NCBI RefSeq assembly: GCF_008370685.1
Contig: NZ_VTZU01000029.1
Location: 1-64,000 of the forward strand
DNA length: 64,000 nucleotides
DNA from: Aquimarina sp. RZ0
GTDB taxonomy: Bacteria > Bacteroidota > Bacteroidia > Flavobacteriales > Flavobacteriaceae
Direction: 5' to 3'
This document shows, piece by piece, positions 35,433 through 44,585 of this stretch. The notes below the pieces were generated by a model. It was not told the origin of the DNA. It did not search any database and saw only the letters and a list, made by a program, of their open reading frames with translations. The position numbers and the translations under genes are program-made. The number at the start of each line of letters is the position of its first letter. Positions within the stretch are counted from its first letter, which is position 1.

Positions 35433-36104
35433 TTGGCTACAATCTCACAAAATATCTTTTTAACAAAGAAAGAAAAACTTAAATGTACATCATGTGGAAA
35501 AAAAATTCCGGTGGGCAAATCTTTTGTCGCAGAGAGTGAAAATCATAAAGGAACCTGTTTTTATTGTTCTCCTTTTGTTGGTTATGTGATGTTACCATCG
35601 GGTGATGTAGCATTAACAAGAAGATCCAAAAAATACTCTACTTTATGTGGAGTAGTTTTAGTATGGAATCAACGAAGAAAACGATATGAAAGAAAAGGAC
35701 AGCTAGTAGAACAAATAGCAATAGATAAAGCTAGATTAGAATGTGAAAAAGATCAGGCTGCCAGAAATCTTAAAAACAAAAAAGCTGCAGTTGTAAGAGC
35801 TCATAAGGATCGAGAGTATACTTTTAATTTTGCTATGGCGATAAGAAATCGATATCCAGGTTGTCCAAAAGATCGTGAGTTTGAAATAGCTATGCACGCC
35901 TGTGAAAAATATAGCGGACGTGTAGGTAGAACAGCAGATGCTAAAAAATTCGATAGCAAAATGATTGATTTAGCAGTAGAAGCGCATATTAGACATGAGG
36001 AGACTAATTATGATGATCAATTTGGTAAAGGAAAAGGGAAAAAACAAATCCGAGCTGCTATAAAACCAGATATAAGTTCTATAATGAAACAATGGAAACA
36101 ATAA
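35433..36104 (+). CDS. DUF2293 protein with N-terminal zinc ribbon, TTG start
   Basis: This 223-residue protein has two CxxC pairs at Cys18/Cys21 and Cys42/Cys45, which should bind one zinc. Residues about 140-200 match DUF2293 (IRNRYPGCPKDREFEIAMHA, then HIRHEETNYD). The middle is basic and helical. A TAG stop directly precedes the TTG at 35433 in this frame, and the first ATG would remove both zinc pairs, so TTG is the probable start. The function of the family is unknown; the basic charge suggests RNA or DNA binding. It may be co-transcribed with the two small genes that follow. Confidence 0.8.
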   Translation: MATISQNIFLTKKEKLKCTSCGKKIPVGKSFVAESENHKGTCFYCSPFVGYVMLPSGDVALTRRSKKYSTLCGVVLVWNQRRKRYERKGQLVEQIAIDKARLECEKDQAARNLKNKKAAVVRAHKDREYTFNFAMAIRNRYPGCPKDREFEIAMHACEKYSGRVGRTADAKKFDSKMIDLAVEAHIRHEETNYDDQFGKGKGKKQIRAAIKPDISSIMKQWKQ

Positions 36105-36122
36105 ACATTTCATAATTGATTG

Positions 36123-36284
36123 ATGACCAAAAAAAGGAAAGAGAAGAATACAGTGAATAAGGCGAAACACAGTAAGTTAATGAATCGCAAAAAAAACAAA
36201 CTCAAAAAAGAAAAAGAGTTAAGAGCGCAAAGATTAAAAGCTATTGTGAAAAAAGTAAATGAGCAAAATAACCATGGAGATTAA
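36123..36284 (+). CDS. Small, strongly basic protein overlapping the next gene
   Basis: A 53-residue frame starts with ATG at 36123, 18 bases after the DUF2293 stop, and ends at 36284, overlapping the start of the next gene by 26 bases in another frame. About 40% of residues are Lys or Arg (MTKKRKEKNT, NRKKNKLKKEKELRAQRLK), and the sequence should be one long helix. The tight spacing on both sides supports a real gene. The composition suggests binding to nucleic acid or the ribosome. I do not know a family, and an AT-rich accident remains possible. Confidence 0.5.
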   Translation: MTKKRKEKNTVNKAKHSKLMNRKKNKLKKEKELRAQRLKAIVKKVNEQNNHGD

Positions 36285-36666
36285 TAATTGTCATTGTGGT
36301 AACAATATATCTTATAATTTTTGTTGTAAAAAAATACATCTGGATATTATGAACGCAGAAACAGCAGAAGCTTTGATGCGTTCCAGATATACTGCCTATG
36401 TTTTAGCAAATGAGGATTACCTAATGAAAAGTCATCATAGTTCGACAAGACCTATTAAAGAGAAGAATGCTATTATAAAATGGGCCAAATCCGTAGACGG
36501 GATAAAACTAGAAGTTTTAGAATGCAAAAAAGGTTTACAAAATGATATAGAAGGGATGGTTGAGTTTAAAGCTTTTTTTTATGAAAATAGTAAAATACAA
36601 ATGATTCATGAAAACTCAAGATTTACTAGAGAAAATGGTCATTGGGTATATGTCGATCCCGTGTGA
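36259..36666 (+). CDS. YchJ-like protein with SEC-C-type zinc motif
   Basis: This 135-residue protein fits the YchJ/UPF0225 family. The N-terminus carries the zinc site CHCGNNISYNFCC (Cys11, Cys13, Cys22, Cys23), and the body has AEALMRSRYTAYVLANEDYL followed by an NTF2-like fold ending in WVYVDP. A second ATG five codons on (36274) would keep the zinc site and avoid most of the overlap with the preceding small gene. The function of the family is not established; metal or protein binding is assumed. Confidence 0.85.
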   Translation: MSKITMEINNCHCGNNISYNFCCKKIHLDIMNAETAEALMRSRYTAYVLANEDYLMKSHHSSTRPIKEKNAIIKWAKSVDGIKLEVLECKKGLQNDIEGMVEFKAFFYENSKIQMIHENSRFTRENGHWVYVDPV

Positions 36667-36774
36667 GTTTTTTTCTATAAAAAGAAGTGTGCTAATTTGA
36701 TTTTCAATTGCTAATATTAAAGATTAATACAGCTAATACGATTTATAACTAAAAATTTCGCATATTCATCGTTT

Positions 36775-36900
36775 CTTTTTCCTTTCTACTTCGTTTAAAA
36801 AATAAACCGTAGCTATAGCTATGCTTGATTTTTTTGCCTTGCATAAAGAAAAAATAATTCAATGAATTTATACGAATTTTTTAATCACAAATAGTATAAT
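36775..36900. repeat. 126-bp dispersed repeat, copy 2
   Basis: Same orientation as positions 1-126, with a single mismatch (36893). It begins 109 bases after the YchJ-like gene. The bases after 36900 are unrelated to those after 126, so the right end of the repeat is defined here. To its left the similarity cannot be tested because copy 1 starts at the window edge. The following 36901-37125 holds no recognisable gene. Confidence 0.9.
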
Positions 36901-37125
36901 TCCAATGCTTTGACAAAGGGAAAGTGTATCAAGAATAGTTTTTAAATCCACAATTCTTATCAGAATTTCACTACACAATGACGAGTTCTTTAACTCATCA
37001 GTTTAAACACTGGATAAAATTTTTATTGAATCTCTCAAACAGGATGTGCTTAGAATTAATGAAGCTAGTAACTCATGTTCTAATGAATCGATCAACCTTT
37101 GCTTGTTTATTTTCCAGCATAATGA

Positions 37126-37160
37126 TAAAAAAGCTGTCAGATAAGAAATCTAACAGCTTT
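37126..37160 (-). terminator. Terminator for the NHL-repeat gene
   Basis: AAAGCTGT (37130-37137) pairs with ACAGCTTT (37153-37160), and on the minus strand a T run follows. It lies beyond repeat copy C, downstream of the leftward gene ending at 37270. Confidence 0.7.
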
Positions 37161-37172
37161 AAGGTATTTATT

Positions 37173-37272
37173 TTTTATTCGAAAATCGAGACTCAAATGC
37201 TCAGAGCCCTGCATCTAAATCGAAATGTTATTTTTTAATAAATGCCTCGTGGACTTGCCCCGAGGTAGTTTA
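37173..37272 (-). repeat. Dispersed palindromic repeat (TAAACTAC family), copy C
   Basis: On the minus strand the element begins TAAACTACCTCGGGGCAAG. Its first three bases are the stop codon of the NHL-repeat gene. It has an inner expansion of about 45 bases compared with copies A and D, and ends in a CTCGATTTTCGAA-type palindrome. Confidence 0.8.
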
Positions 37273-38634
37273 CTTTAAAAATTTGAAAGTTTCAAAGATG
37301 TCGTTTCCTTCTAAGTTTATCAGATATACACCATTTTGCAAACCGCTAATATCAATATCAAAAGTAAGTGATTGAACGCTTTTACGTAAAACATTTTTAC
37401 CAGATAAGTCAAAAATTTCAATAGTAGAGATGTTATTTTTTGAAACTACCTTAATATTTGTGGGTGTGTTAAAAATCTGAACTTTTTCAAGAGTAACATC
37501 TTCAATACTTAATGGGATAGCAGGTAATAAACGCACACGGTGATTTCCTCCGTCAGCAATATAAATATCTCCTGGATTAGAAATTGCAACTGCAGAAGGG
37601 TTATTCAAACGTGTATCAGTACCAGACATACCATCACCATTAAAACCACCACCATTAAAACCTGTAGCACCTGTACCAGCAATAGTATTAATCAATCCAT
37701 CAGAAGAGTTTACTCTACGTATTCTTTGATTGGTTCTGTCAGCAATAAATATATTCCCTACTGCATCTGTGATAATTCCATTAGGGCTATCCAATTTTGC
37801 ATTTATAGCAAGTCCGCCATCTCCATCAAAATCACCAAATCTATCAGAGCCGGCAACAGTTGTAATAACACCACTAGCATCAATTCTTCTGATTCTGTTA
37901 TTACCTCTATCCGCGAAAAAAATATTTCCAGATGTATCAACAGCAATACCAGAAGGACTTCTGAGTTCAGCACTCGTAGCAGGTCCGCCATCACCACTGA
38001 ATCCGCTATCTCCTGTGCCTGCAATCGTAGTAATAATACCGGTAGTAGCATCTACTTTTCTAATTCGGTTATTTAACCAATCAGAAATATAGACATTGCC
38101 ATTAACATCTACTGCGACATATTGTGGGCTATCTAATTCGGCAAGAGTTGCTTGACCATTATCACCACTAAATCCACTGGTTCCTAAACCTGCAATTGTT
38201 GAAATAATTCCATCAGAAGCATTTACTTTTCTGATTTTGTTGTTATCTCTATCGGCTATATAGAGGTTGTCAAAAATATCAAATGCCAATCCTTGAGGAG
38301 AATTTAAGGAAGCATCCACTGCCAAACCTCCATCGCCAGAACTTCCAAAACTACCTGGAGAACCAGCAAAGGTTGTAATAATACCATTTATGTCAACCTT
38401 ACGGATATCCGGGTTGGTTATTTCTGAGAAATAAACATTTCCTGCTGCGTCAACAGCAATTCCTCCCGGAAAATTAAGTTCCGCATTTATAGCAGGTCCG
38501 TCATCTCCGCTAAAATCCTGAACTCCCGTTCCTGCAAAAGTTGATACATTTCCATATTGTGCAAATCCAATAAAAGGACTGTATACTATAGAACAAATAA
38601 CTAATAAAAAGTTTAGAGTAATTTTTGATGTCAT
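37270..38634 (-). CDS. Secreted NHL-repeat beta-propeller protein with T9SS tail
   Basis: This 454-residue protein has a signal peptide (1-25, ending IGFAQ). Six NHL repeats follow (about 27-370), each with the pattern GDGG.A..A.L..P.G.AVD..GN.YIAD..N..IRKV and a linking ITTIAGTG. They should form a six-bladed propeller. Residues 376-454 are a T9SS type A sorting domain (FNTPTNIKVVSKNNISTIEI to the end). It is exported and probably surface-bound or released. NHL propellers bind proteins, RNA or sugars; the ligand here is unknown. Its stop codon overlaps repeat copy C, and a terminator follows. Confidence 0.88.
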   Translation of the reverse strand: MTSKITLNFLLVICSIVYSPFIGFAQYGNVSTFAGTGVQDFSGDDGPAINAELNFPGGIAVDAAGNVYFSEITNPDIRKVDINGIITTFAGSPGSFGSSGDGGLAVDASLNSPQGLAFDIFDNLYIADRDNNKIRKVNASDGIISTIAGLGTSGFSGDNGQATLAELDSPQYVAVDVNGNVYISDWLNNRIRKVDATTGIITTIAGTGDSGFSGDGGPATSAELRSPSGIAVDTSGNIFFADRGNNRIRRIDASGVITTVAGSDRFGDFDGDGGLAINAKLDSPNGIITDAVGNIFIADRTNQRIRRVNSSDGLINTIAGTGATGFNGGGFNGDGMSGTDTRLNNPSAVAISNPGDIYIADGGNHRVRLLPAIPLSIEDVTLEKVQIFNTPTNIKVVSKNNISTIEIFDLSGKNVLRKSVQSLTFDIDISGLQNGVYLINLEGNDIFETFKFLK

Positions 38635-38669
38635 AAATTGTATTTTAAATTTTTATAATCAATTAGTTA

Positions 38670-38677
38670 CAAACATA
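38670..38677 (-). promoter_or_regulatory. Promoter -7 box of the NHL-repeat gene
   Basis: TATGTTTG on the minus strand matches TAnnTTTG and lies 36 bases before the start codon. The -33 element is not clear. The remaining gap to hisS (38678-39050) holds nothing else I can recognise. Confidence 0.4.
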
Positions 38678-39050
38678 TGTAATATTTATATGATAAAATA
38701 GAATTCGCAAAAAAGGTTATGGTAAAACCTTACCTAACAAATTAATCGGGATGAGCGTACTCATATTTTTAATTTTTAGTTTTGAACTTAGTATGATTGT
38801 TGTTCATCAAAAATTTATTCAGATTAGGCTAAATAAGGTGTTTTTTGAAAGCAATGGTGCCATTACGATTGAGAGATATAACAAAATGGTGGTATATTTC
38901 TGCTGTTTTTCTGGAAATAGAAAAAATTAAGTTATGTATATAAATTTCTAATTATTTACAGCTTTTTTTAATATTTGCATTCTTAATTTAATAATGGTGA
39001 GTTTACTATTTTTTAAAGTAGGTATTGAATTCACGATGTAAACAAAAAAA

Positions 39051-40421
39051 ATGGCACAAAAACCGAAAATCCCTCAAGGGACCAGAGATTTTTCATCGAC
39101 AGAGGTAGCTAAACGCTCTTATATAATAGATATAATAAAAGAACAATTTCAATTGTTTGGATTTAATCCAATAGAAACTCCAAGTTTTGAGAACAGTGAA
39201 ACATTACTGGGTAAATATGGAGAAGAAGGAGATCGGTTGATTTTTAAAATTTTAAACAGTGGAGAGAAAGTTAAAAAAGCCGATCTAACGGCTTTAGAAG
39301 AAGGAAATCTGGCTAAGTTTTCTAATTCTCTTTCAGAAAAGGCACTTCGTTATGATCTTACAGTTCCTTTTGCACGATATGTAGTTCAGCATCAAAACGA
39401 AATAGATTTTCCTTTTAAGCGATATCAGATTCAACCAGTATGGAGAGCAGATCGACCACAGAAAGGGAGGTTCAGAGAGTTTTATCAATGTGATGCTGAT
39501 GTTGTAGGTAGTAGATCCTTATGGCAGGAAGTAGAGTTTGTTCATTTATATGATAAGGTGTTTGCAAAACTGGGATTAGATGGAGTGACTATTAAAATGA
39601 ATAATCGTAAAATACTTTCTGGAATAGCAGAAGTAATAGGTGCAAGTGATAAATTAATTGATTTTACGGTAGCATTAGATAAACTTGATAAAATAGGAGA
39701 AGCGGGTGTTAAAAAGGAAATGCTTACTAAAGGAATTTCTGAAACTGCAATAGAAAAAGTAAAACCCCTGTTTAATTTTACAGGGAATACTGTAGAAAAA
39801 ATTGCTAAATTAAAAGAATTGTTGGTGGCTTCTGAAGAAGGAATGAAAGGAGTCGAAGAACTAGAGTTTATTATCAGTATGATTAGCAAAATTTCTCTGA
39901 ATTCTGCCAATCTTGATTTGGATATAACTTTAGCAAGAGGTTTGAACTACTATACAGGCGCTATTTTTGAGGTGTCAGCTCCCGATGGAGTACACATGGG
40001 ATCTATAGGTGGAGGTGGTCGTTATGATGATCTTACAGGAATTTTTGGATTAAAAGATATTAGTGGTGTTGGGATTTCTTTTGGGCTGGATAGAATCTAT
40101 CTGGTACTAGAAGAGTTGGCTAAATTTCCCGAAACAGTAATAGGTACTACCAAAGCATTGTTTATTAATTTTGGAAAAGACGAAGCCTTGTATTGTTTAA
40201 GAACTATTGCAAAACTTAGAGAAGCAGGAGTACAGTCAGAATTGTATCCAGATAGTGCCAAAATGAATAAACAAATGAAGTATGCGAATAAAAGAAAAGT
40301 TCCTTTTGTCATTCTTGCGGGCGCTTCAGAAATGAAAAATGATATATTTACTGTTAAAAATATGGATAAGGGAACACAAGAAGAGTTAACTTTTGAAGAA
40401 TTAATAGTACTTTTATGTTAG
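39051..40421 (+). CDS. hisS: Histidyl-tRNA synthetase
   Basis: This class II enzyme charges tRNA-His. The 456-residue protein shows motif 1 near residues 12-45 ([14 protein letters not shown], ending in [13 protein letters not shown]). Motif 2 appears as [20 protein letters not shown] with [10 protein letters not shown]. The histidine-A signature is [15 protein letters not shown], and motif 3 is [15 protein letters not shown]. The C-terminal anticodon-binding domain starts near residue 360. The tRNA-His gene is in the same window at 46315. It is followed closely by a lipoprotein gene. Confidence 0.96.
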   Translation: MAQKPKIPQGTRDFSSTEVAKRSYIIDIIKEQFQLFGFNPIETPSFENSETLLGKYGEEGDRLIFKILNSGEKVKKADLTALEEGNLAKFSNSLSEKALRYDLTVPFARYVVQHQNEIDFPFKRYQIQPVWRADRPQKGRFREFYQCDADVVGSRSLWQEVEFVHLYDKVFAKLGLDGVTIKMNNRKILSGIAEVIGASDKLIDFTVALDKLDKIGEAGVKKEMLTKGISETAIEKVKPLFNFTGNTVEKIAKLKELLVASEEGMKGVEELEFIISMISKISLNSANLDLDITLARGLNYYTGAIFEVSAPDGVHMGSIGGGGRYDDLTGIFGLKDISGVGISFGLDRIYLVLEELAKFPETVIGTTKALFINFGKDEALYCLRTIAKLREAGVQSELYPDSAKMNKQMKYANKRKVPFVILAGASEMKNDIFTVKNMDKGTQEELTFEELIVLLC

Positions 40422-40486
40422 TTTTATTGTATAGAAAAATAATGTACGAAATGACGATTTTAGAATTACTCCTAAAAATTAGAATT

Positions 40487-40951
40487 ATGAAAAATATCTT
40501 TTTTTTATGTTTGTTCCTGCTGATTATGGTGTCTTGTAAAAAAGATCCTAAGACTGATAAATTAGAAGTTGTAGAAGAGATTGTTGATTCTACAGATGTT
40601 GTAGCTGAAGAAATAGTAGCGGAGGAGCCTGTCGCAAAAAAGAAAAAGAAGCCTGTCGCAAAAAAGAAACCTAAAGATAAAAAAATAGCGGTTCCTCCGG
40701 GTGCTCCTACCTTTAATAGTAGGGCAGCTAGAAAATATATAAGGGATTACGAGGCGTATATTGCTAATTATAAGAAGGCTGTAAAGGCTAAGGATATGGA
40801 TTCTTTTTTGGAATTAAATGAGGCGAGTAGTAGCCTGACTAAACAATATCGATCACTTATTTCTACACTTTCTGGAGAAGAAATAAAAAAAATGAGTAAA
40901 TATATTCAAGCCAAATCTAAGCAAATAGAAGAACTTTCTAAGCAGATGTAG
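40487..40951 (+). CDS. Small lipoprotein with Lys/Pro-rich linker
   Basis: From the ATG at 40487 the protein has 154 residues and a clean lipoprotein signal (lipobox LIMVSC, Cys17). An earlier in-frame ATG at 40415 would overlap hisS and spoil the signal, so I reject it. An acidic stretch is followed by a VAKKKKKPVAKKKPKDKK linker, then by a helical C-terminal domain of about 75 residues (ARKYIRDYEAYIANYKKAVK). The layout suggests a tether that spans toward peptidoglycan. I do not know the function. Confidence 0.75.
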   Translation: MKNIFFLCLFLLIMVSCKKDPKTDKLEVVEEIVDSTDVVAEEIVAEEPVAKKKKKPVAKKKPKDKKIAVPPGAPTFNSRAARKYIRDYEAYIANYKKAVKAKDMDSFLELNEASSSLTKQYRSLISTLSGEEIKKMSKYIQAKSKQIEELSKQM

Positions 40952-41240
40952 TTAGTTCTTGATTTTCTGAATTAGGTGTTTTTATCATATTTCGTATTGA
41001 TAATGAAGTCACTAATTTGTTAATTTTACTAATGAAAATAGGGAAGAAGCGATGCATAAACTTAGCTATCTATCGCATAAAAAATCTGTGTATTGAGAAG
41101 TTTATGGGTGCAATTCCCTTTTTTAATTATAGAACTCAACTTGAATACTGCTTTGACCTGCAAAACTTACATTTTGTACTATAGTAAGTAGTTTTTTTTC
41201 AGCATAGCCATAGCAACATTAAAAAAAACAAAATTAGCGA

Positions 41241-41286
41241 GCAAAAGCCAAACTTTTCAGTTGAAAACCACTACGCAAGATGCGTT
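41241..41286. repeat. Copy of the 10449-10493 element
   Basis: GCAAAAGCCAAACTTTTCAG and the following TTGAAAACCACTACGCAAG match 10449-10485 with a few substitutions. The end ACGCAAGATGCGT forms its own small hairpin. The long terminal inverted repeat of the 10.4-kb copy is not conserved. The rest of the gap 40952-41240 has no recognisable gene; AGCATAGCCATAGC near 41201 weakly resembles part of the 126-bp repeat in reverse. Confidence 0.6.
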
Positions 41287-41302
41287 CATAGCTAGTTTTA
41301 AT

Positions 41303-41908
41303 TTAATGACACTTGATGTTCAGGTTTACTTCAGTGAGTTGACTCCAAATTTGATGTTTTTTCTCCTGGGGAGACAAATAAAACCAGACTAAATATTTCT
41401 CTTTCTCTGGACAGTATTCACTTTTAATTTTGGCGTTCAGAACAATTAACTCTTTTTTAAAAAATTCATCATATAGCTTGATTGAACCTTCAAAGGTGTT
41501 TTTATTTGTCTGTTGAAAAGAAGACTTAGTCTCTGGAATTTTTTTAAAGAAGCTAAAATTAGTAATTGCTCCAGTATTCATAAGTCCGTCAAAATATATA
41601 TTCATTATGTTTTCCAACTCAGAGGAGTTTACATTGGGATCTTTTGAAATCATCCACAAAAAAACATATGAAAAATAATCCTCGCTATCAATTTCACCCC
41701 AGCCTGGTGCAAATCGAATATGTTCTTCCCCTTCATATTCTAAATCTCCTGCGAATATTAATGGAAATTCTAGAACTTCACTCCGCCAATCATTTTTTGC
41801 TTCAAGAACGTTCTCTATAGTATTATGTAATCGAAAATAAAGGTATACGCCTCCAATTGTAATAACGGCTATCAATACAAGTAATATTTTAATCAGTTTT
41901 TTTAGCAT
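41303..41908 (-). CDS. Membrane-anchored protein of unknown function
   Basis: This 201-residue protein has one N-terminal membrane helix (about 5-26, LIKILLVLIAVITIGGVYLY), and the remaining part should face the periplasm. The soluble part contains FAPGWGEIDSEDYFSYVFLW and KIKSEYCPEKEKYLVWFYLS. I do not recognise a family. No neighbour is close enough to suggest an operon. Two cysteines lie near the C-terminus. Confidence 0.65.
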   Translation of the reverse strand: MLKKLIKILLVLIAVITIGGVYLYFRLHNTIENVLEAKNDWRSEVLEFPLIFAGDLEYEGEEHIRFAPGWGEIDSEDYFSYVFLWMISKDPNVNSSELENIMNIYFDGLMNTGAITNFSFFKKIPETKSSFQQTNKNTFEGSIKLYDEFFKKELIVLNAKIKSEYCPEKEKYLVWFYLSPQEKKHQIWSQLTEVNLNIKCH

Positions 41909-42775
41909 CTATGATTAATCAATTATTTACGGCAAAGTAATATAGTGCGTTTTCCCTGGCTCAATATTCTAGATATCTAATATAGTATAATTTGCTAAAC
42001 TAAGGGAATTTTCAAAAAAAATCCGTTACAAAGCTACCAATGTACTATCTTTTTGTGTGTTTTATATTCAACTACTATTTGTGCTATAACTTTATCTGCT
42101 ATTACTTATGTACATTATTACCGCCAAATTCTATTATTCTGTTAGCAAGTCTGGATTCGGTTTTTGATAGTTTATAGACTATAAAAATTACCAATAAAGC
42201 TTCTGGAATTTGCAGGAAATCCATCATTATTGCTGCCTCTGAACCTTAAATTAACTGTTCGATAGTATCTTGTTTGAATACTGTTTTTAGTATATATCTG
42301 CCTACAAAATTTGATATAATAAACAACTCCCACCACTTCTAATAACAAATGAAGAGTCAAACTTTTTGATATTCTCTTGGGCTCTCTGTCAAGATTTCAT
42401 TCGTTATTTGTACAGGTTTGCAAAACGATAAAACAGTTATAAAATGGCAGAATCTCCCAGATAGTTTTCTAAAATGGAGTAGTGATATATTATTATTATC
42501 GTAAGCGGCAAAAGGATAGGGAATAAGGATCTATTCCCTTGAAGAGGAGGAGATTTCGTGATCTTTAATTTCTTTAGAAGGCACGATAAAGGCTATGAAA
42601 AAAAACAAAAAGATAAGAATTTTGGATACTATGGCAGAATTATCTAATTATTTTCAATAAAATACATTAATTATTAAGAATCGTATTTAAAGATACTCTT
42701 AATAGTTGTCCATTCACTATCGTTTTTGGGTTCTAAATCCAACTTAATTTTGATTGCTTAGTGTTATAAGTTTTT
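41909..42775. other. Intergenic region without a recognisable gene
   Basis: No frame gives a convincing protein. A hairpin pairs AGGGAATA with TATTCCCT near 42517-42540. A weak minus-strand frame at 42172-42360 has no family and no good context. The stretch resembles other decayed gaps of this window. Confidence 0.4.
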
Positions 42776-43636
42776 TTATTTTCCAGATTCCAATTTCTCC
42801 ATTCTTGATTGTAATTCAAGTAATTTATCATTTAGAGATTCCAATTCCTTTATTCTTTTCTCCTGTTCTATTGTATAAAGGGTTAATTCCTCTATTTTTT
42901 GAAGTAATCTAGCGTCCATTTCTCCAAGAAAAATTCCGTTTTCTTCTACTTCCTTTTCACTAGGGATATCTTTAAGGTGACCTTTTTCTTTTATATAACT
43001 TTCAACTTCTTGAAGTGTTGGTAGTTTGTAATTATCATAGAAAACAAAATCAGACCATTCAGAATGTAAAGAAATTTTTACTTCTTCAGCAGCGATTTTT
43101 CCCTTTACCCCTAGTTTAAACCCTTTAGTATCCATAGTCCCAATACCAATTTTACCATTTTTATCTATATTAAGATGTGTGACGGGAATAGTACTGAGTG
43201 AATTTGCTGTTCCAAGTCTGAAATTACCATTAACAGGATTAAATCTTATTTCTGCTGAAAATTTTGAATCGTCCAAATCAACTCCTCCAGACGGACTATA
43301 TAAAAAACCTATTACTTTATGACCACCATCGTGGAACGTATATGAATTGTTTATTTGAAATTTCTCTAAAGGATTTGCTGTTCCAACACCAACATTTCCG
43401 CTATCTGATATAGTTAAATATCTTTTATAAGACCCATCATTCCAAAAAACAGAAAAACTATTATTTAGTTCATAAGATCTAGGACCACTCAAATGCCAGA
43501 ATCCAGTCGGATTTTTAAAATTTAGCGACCCTGAGGTATTATCGGTTTTTTCTATTGTTAAAGTTGACGGATTCTGTGCTTGAATTGTAAAAATGATGCA
43601 AACACAGCATGTTATTAATAAAATATGTTTTTTCAT
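42776..43636 (-). CDS. Exported tail-fibre-like protein with C-terminal chaperone-type region
   Basis: This 286-residue protein has a signal peptide (1-20, ending TIQA). The body has repeats typical of fibrous beta-rich proteins (GNVGVGTANPLEKFQI; GKIGIGTMDTKGFKLGVKGK). The C-terminal 95 residues have the widespread Bacteroidota run WSDFVFYDNYKLPTLQEVES, then HLKDIPSEKEVEENG and a coiled coil (LLQKIEELTLYTIEQEKRIK). The last part is similar to trimerising regions in proteins annotated as tail-fibre or S74-like. It is probably a secreted or surface fibre, not phage. The exact role is unknown. Confidence 0.75.
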   Translation of the reverse strand: MKKHILLITCCVCIIFTIQAQNPSTLTIEKTDNTSGSLNFKNPTGFWHLSGPRSYELNNSFSVFWNDGSYKRYLTISDSGNVGVGTANPLEKFQINNSYTFHDGGHKVIGFLYSPSGGVDLDDSKFSAEIRFNPVNGNFRLGTANSLSTIPVTHLNIDKNGKIGIGTMDTKGFKLGVKGKIAAEEVKISLHSEWSDFVFYDNYKLPTLQEVESYIKEKGHLKDIPSEKEVEENGIFLGEMDARLLQKIEELTLYTIEQEKRIKELESLNDKLLELQSRMEKLESGK

Positions 43637-44058
43637 ATTGATTTATATTTGTTTATATAAGTAAATGTCTTAATGTTTTAAATTGTCGCCTTTAAATATT
43701 CTGAAATAGCACTTATAACAATGCTATGATATATGTCCTTTATATTAAGTTTGCTATTTAGTTTATATTGATCTTGATAAAATCTCTTTGTTAATAGGGT
43801 TTGAAAGCAATTACTAATAGTATTAATTATTTAACGATTAATATCACACACATCTAATTTACAGTAATTTACTAAAAAATAGGGAAAAATCCCTTATTTA
43901 TATTTCGTTTTGCGCTGATTTAAAAACCTATATTTGTGAAGGGAATTTTATTCTTAATCTCTTTTAAACAATTACTAGCAAATCTTCACAAAAGCTTATC
44001 AAGAATTATGTAGATGATTTCAAGGGCAAATCTATAAAGTAGCTTTCTGGATGACCTA
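43637..44058. other. Intergenic region without a recognisable gene
   Basis: AT-rich DNA with stops in all frames. TATATTTG near 43931 matches a -7 box on the plus strand, but no intact gene follows it; the next plus-strand object is the transposase remnant at 44059. The stretch 44143-44505 is also without an intact gene. Confidence 0.4.
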
Positions 44059-44142
44059 AAAATAAAAGCGTTTAGAATAAAGTTTAGAGGTGATAAAAAT
44101 GTAGAATTCTTACTCTTTGGACTAATAAGAATATTTGCATAA
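44059..44142 (+). pseudogene. C-terminal remnant of a DDE transposase (ISL3/ISAon1-like)
   Basis: The plus strand reads KIKAFRIKFRGDKNVEFLLF and then GLIRIFA with a stop at 44140-44142. This is the same protein end as in the two minus-strand remnants at 45982 and 46185. Only the last 27 residues remain. Confidence 0.6.
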
Positions 44143-44505
44143 ACATAACAATTGCAATTGATCTCTTTTGATGTTTCCAGTCATAAATTTTCTCAATAAA
44201 ATCATTGATTAGTTACACTCCTTTTTATTTTAAAATAAAAGTATTCAATTATAGTTTATTATTCGATCTAATGTATACATACGCATCAGTTTTATAAAAG
44301 TTCTTAGATGAAATCACTGTAAATTGAATCAAAATATTTTTTAATTCAGACCAGAAAGAAAACTCATAGATAGAAGTGCTATCGATGCTTTTTATTTACA
44401 AATGCGAAACAAAAAGAAATGATTTTGGCAGACAATATCATTTTAGAAATGATAATACTTCCCTTCCCTGATAAAATTTATAATTATAGTAAGGTTGTAT
44501 ATAGA

Positions 44506-44538
44506 ATAGTCTCGTGACATATTGCATCACGAGACTAT
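44506..44538. other. Perfect hairpin downstream of the M28 peptidase gene
   Basis: ATAGTCTCGTGA (44506-44517) pairs with TCACGAGACTAT (44527-44538). It lies about 50 bases beyond the stop codon of the leftward gene at 44586. No T run follows on the minus strand, so it could be a terminator of weak type or a 3' end stabiliser. Confidence 0.6.
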
Positions 44539-44585
44539 ATGTATCGACAGCCATATTATTATAAAACCAATGGTGTAAGCGGCAA

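Noticed and set aside
36978..37238. An 86-codon frame between the 126-bp repeat and the NHL gene
   Set aside because: It runs through the terminator hairpin and repeat copy C, and the product does not look like a folded protein.
37540..38520. Regular repeats that could be taken for a CRISPR-like array or minisatellite
   Set aside because: They are the codons of six NHL repeats in an intact gene; the units differ at DNA level and follow the reading frame.
40415..40486. A longer N-terminus for the lipoprotein after hisS
   Set aside because: It would overlap hisS and put 24 residues before a complete lipoprotein signal.
42172..42360. A 62-codon minus-strand frame
   Set aside because: No family, no neighbours and low-quality composition; the region looks decayed.
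42776..43636. A prophage tail-fibre gene
   Set aside because: It has a signal peptide and no phage genes around it; this kind of exported fibre protein is common in Bacteroidota.
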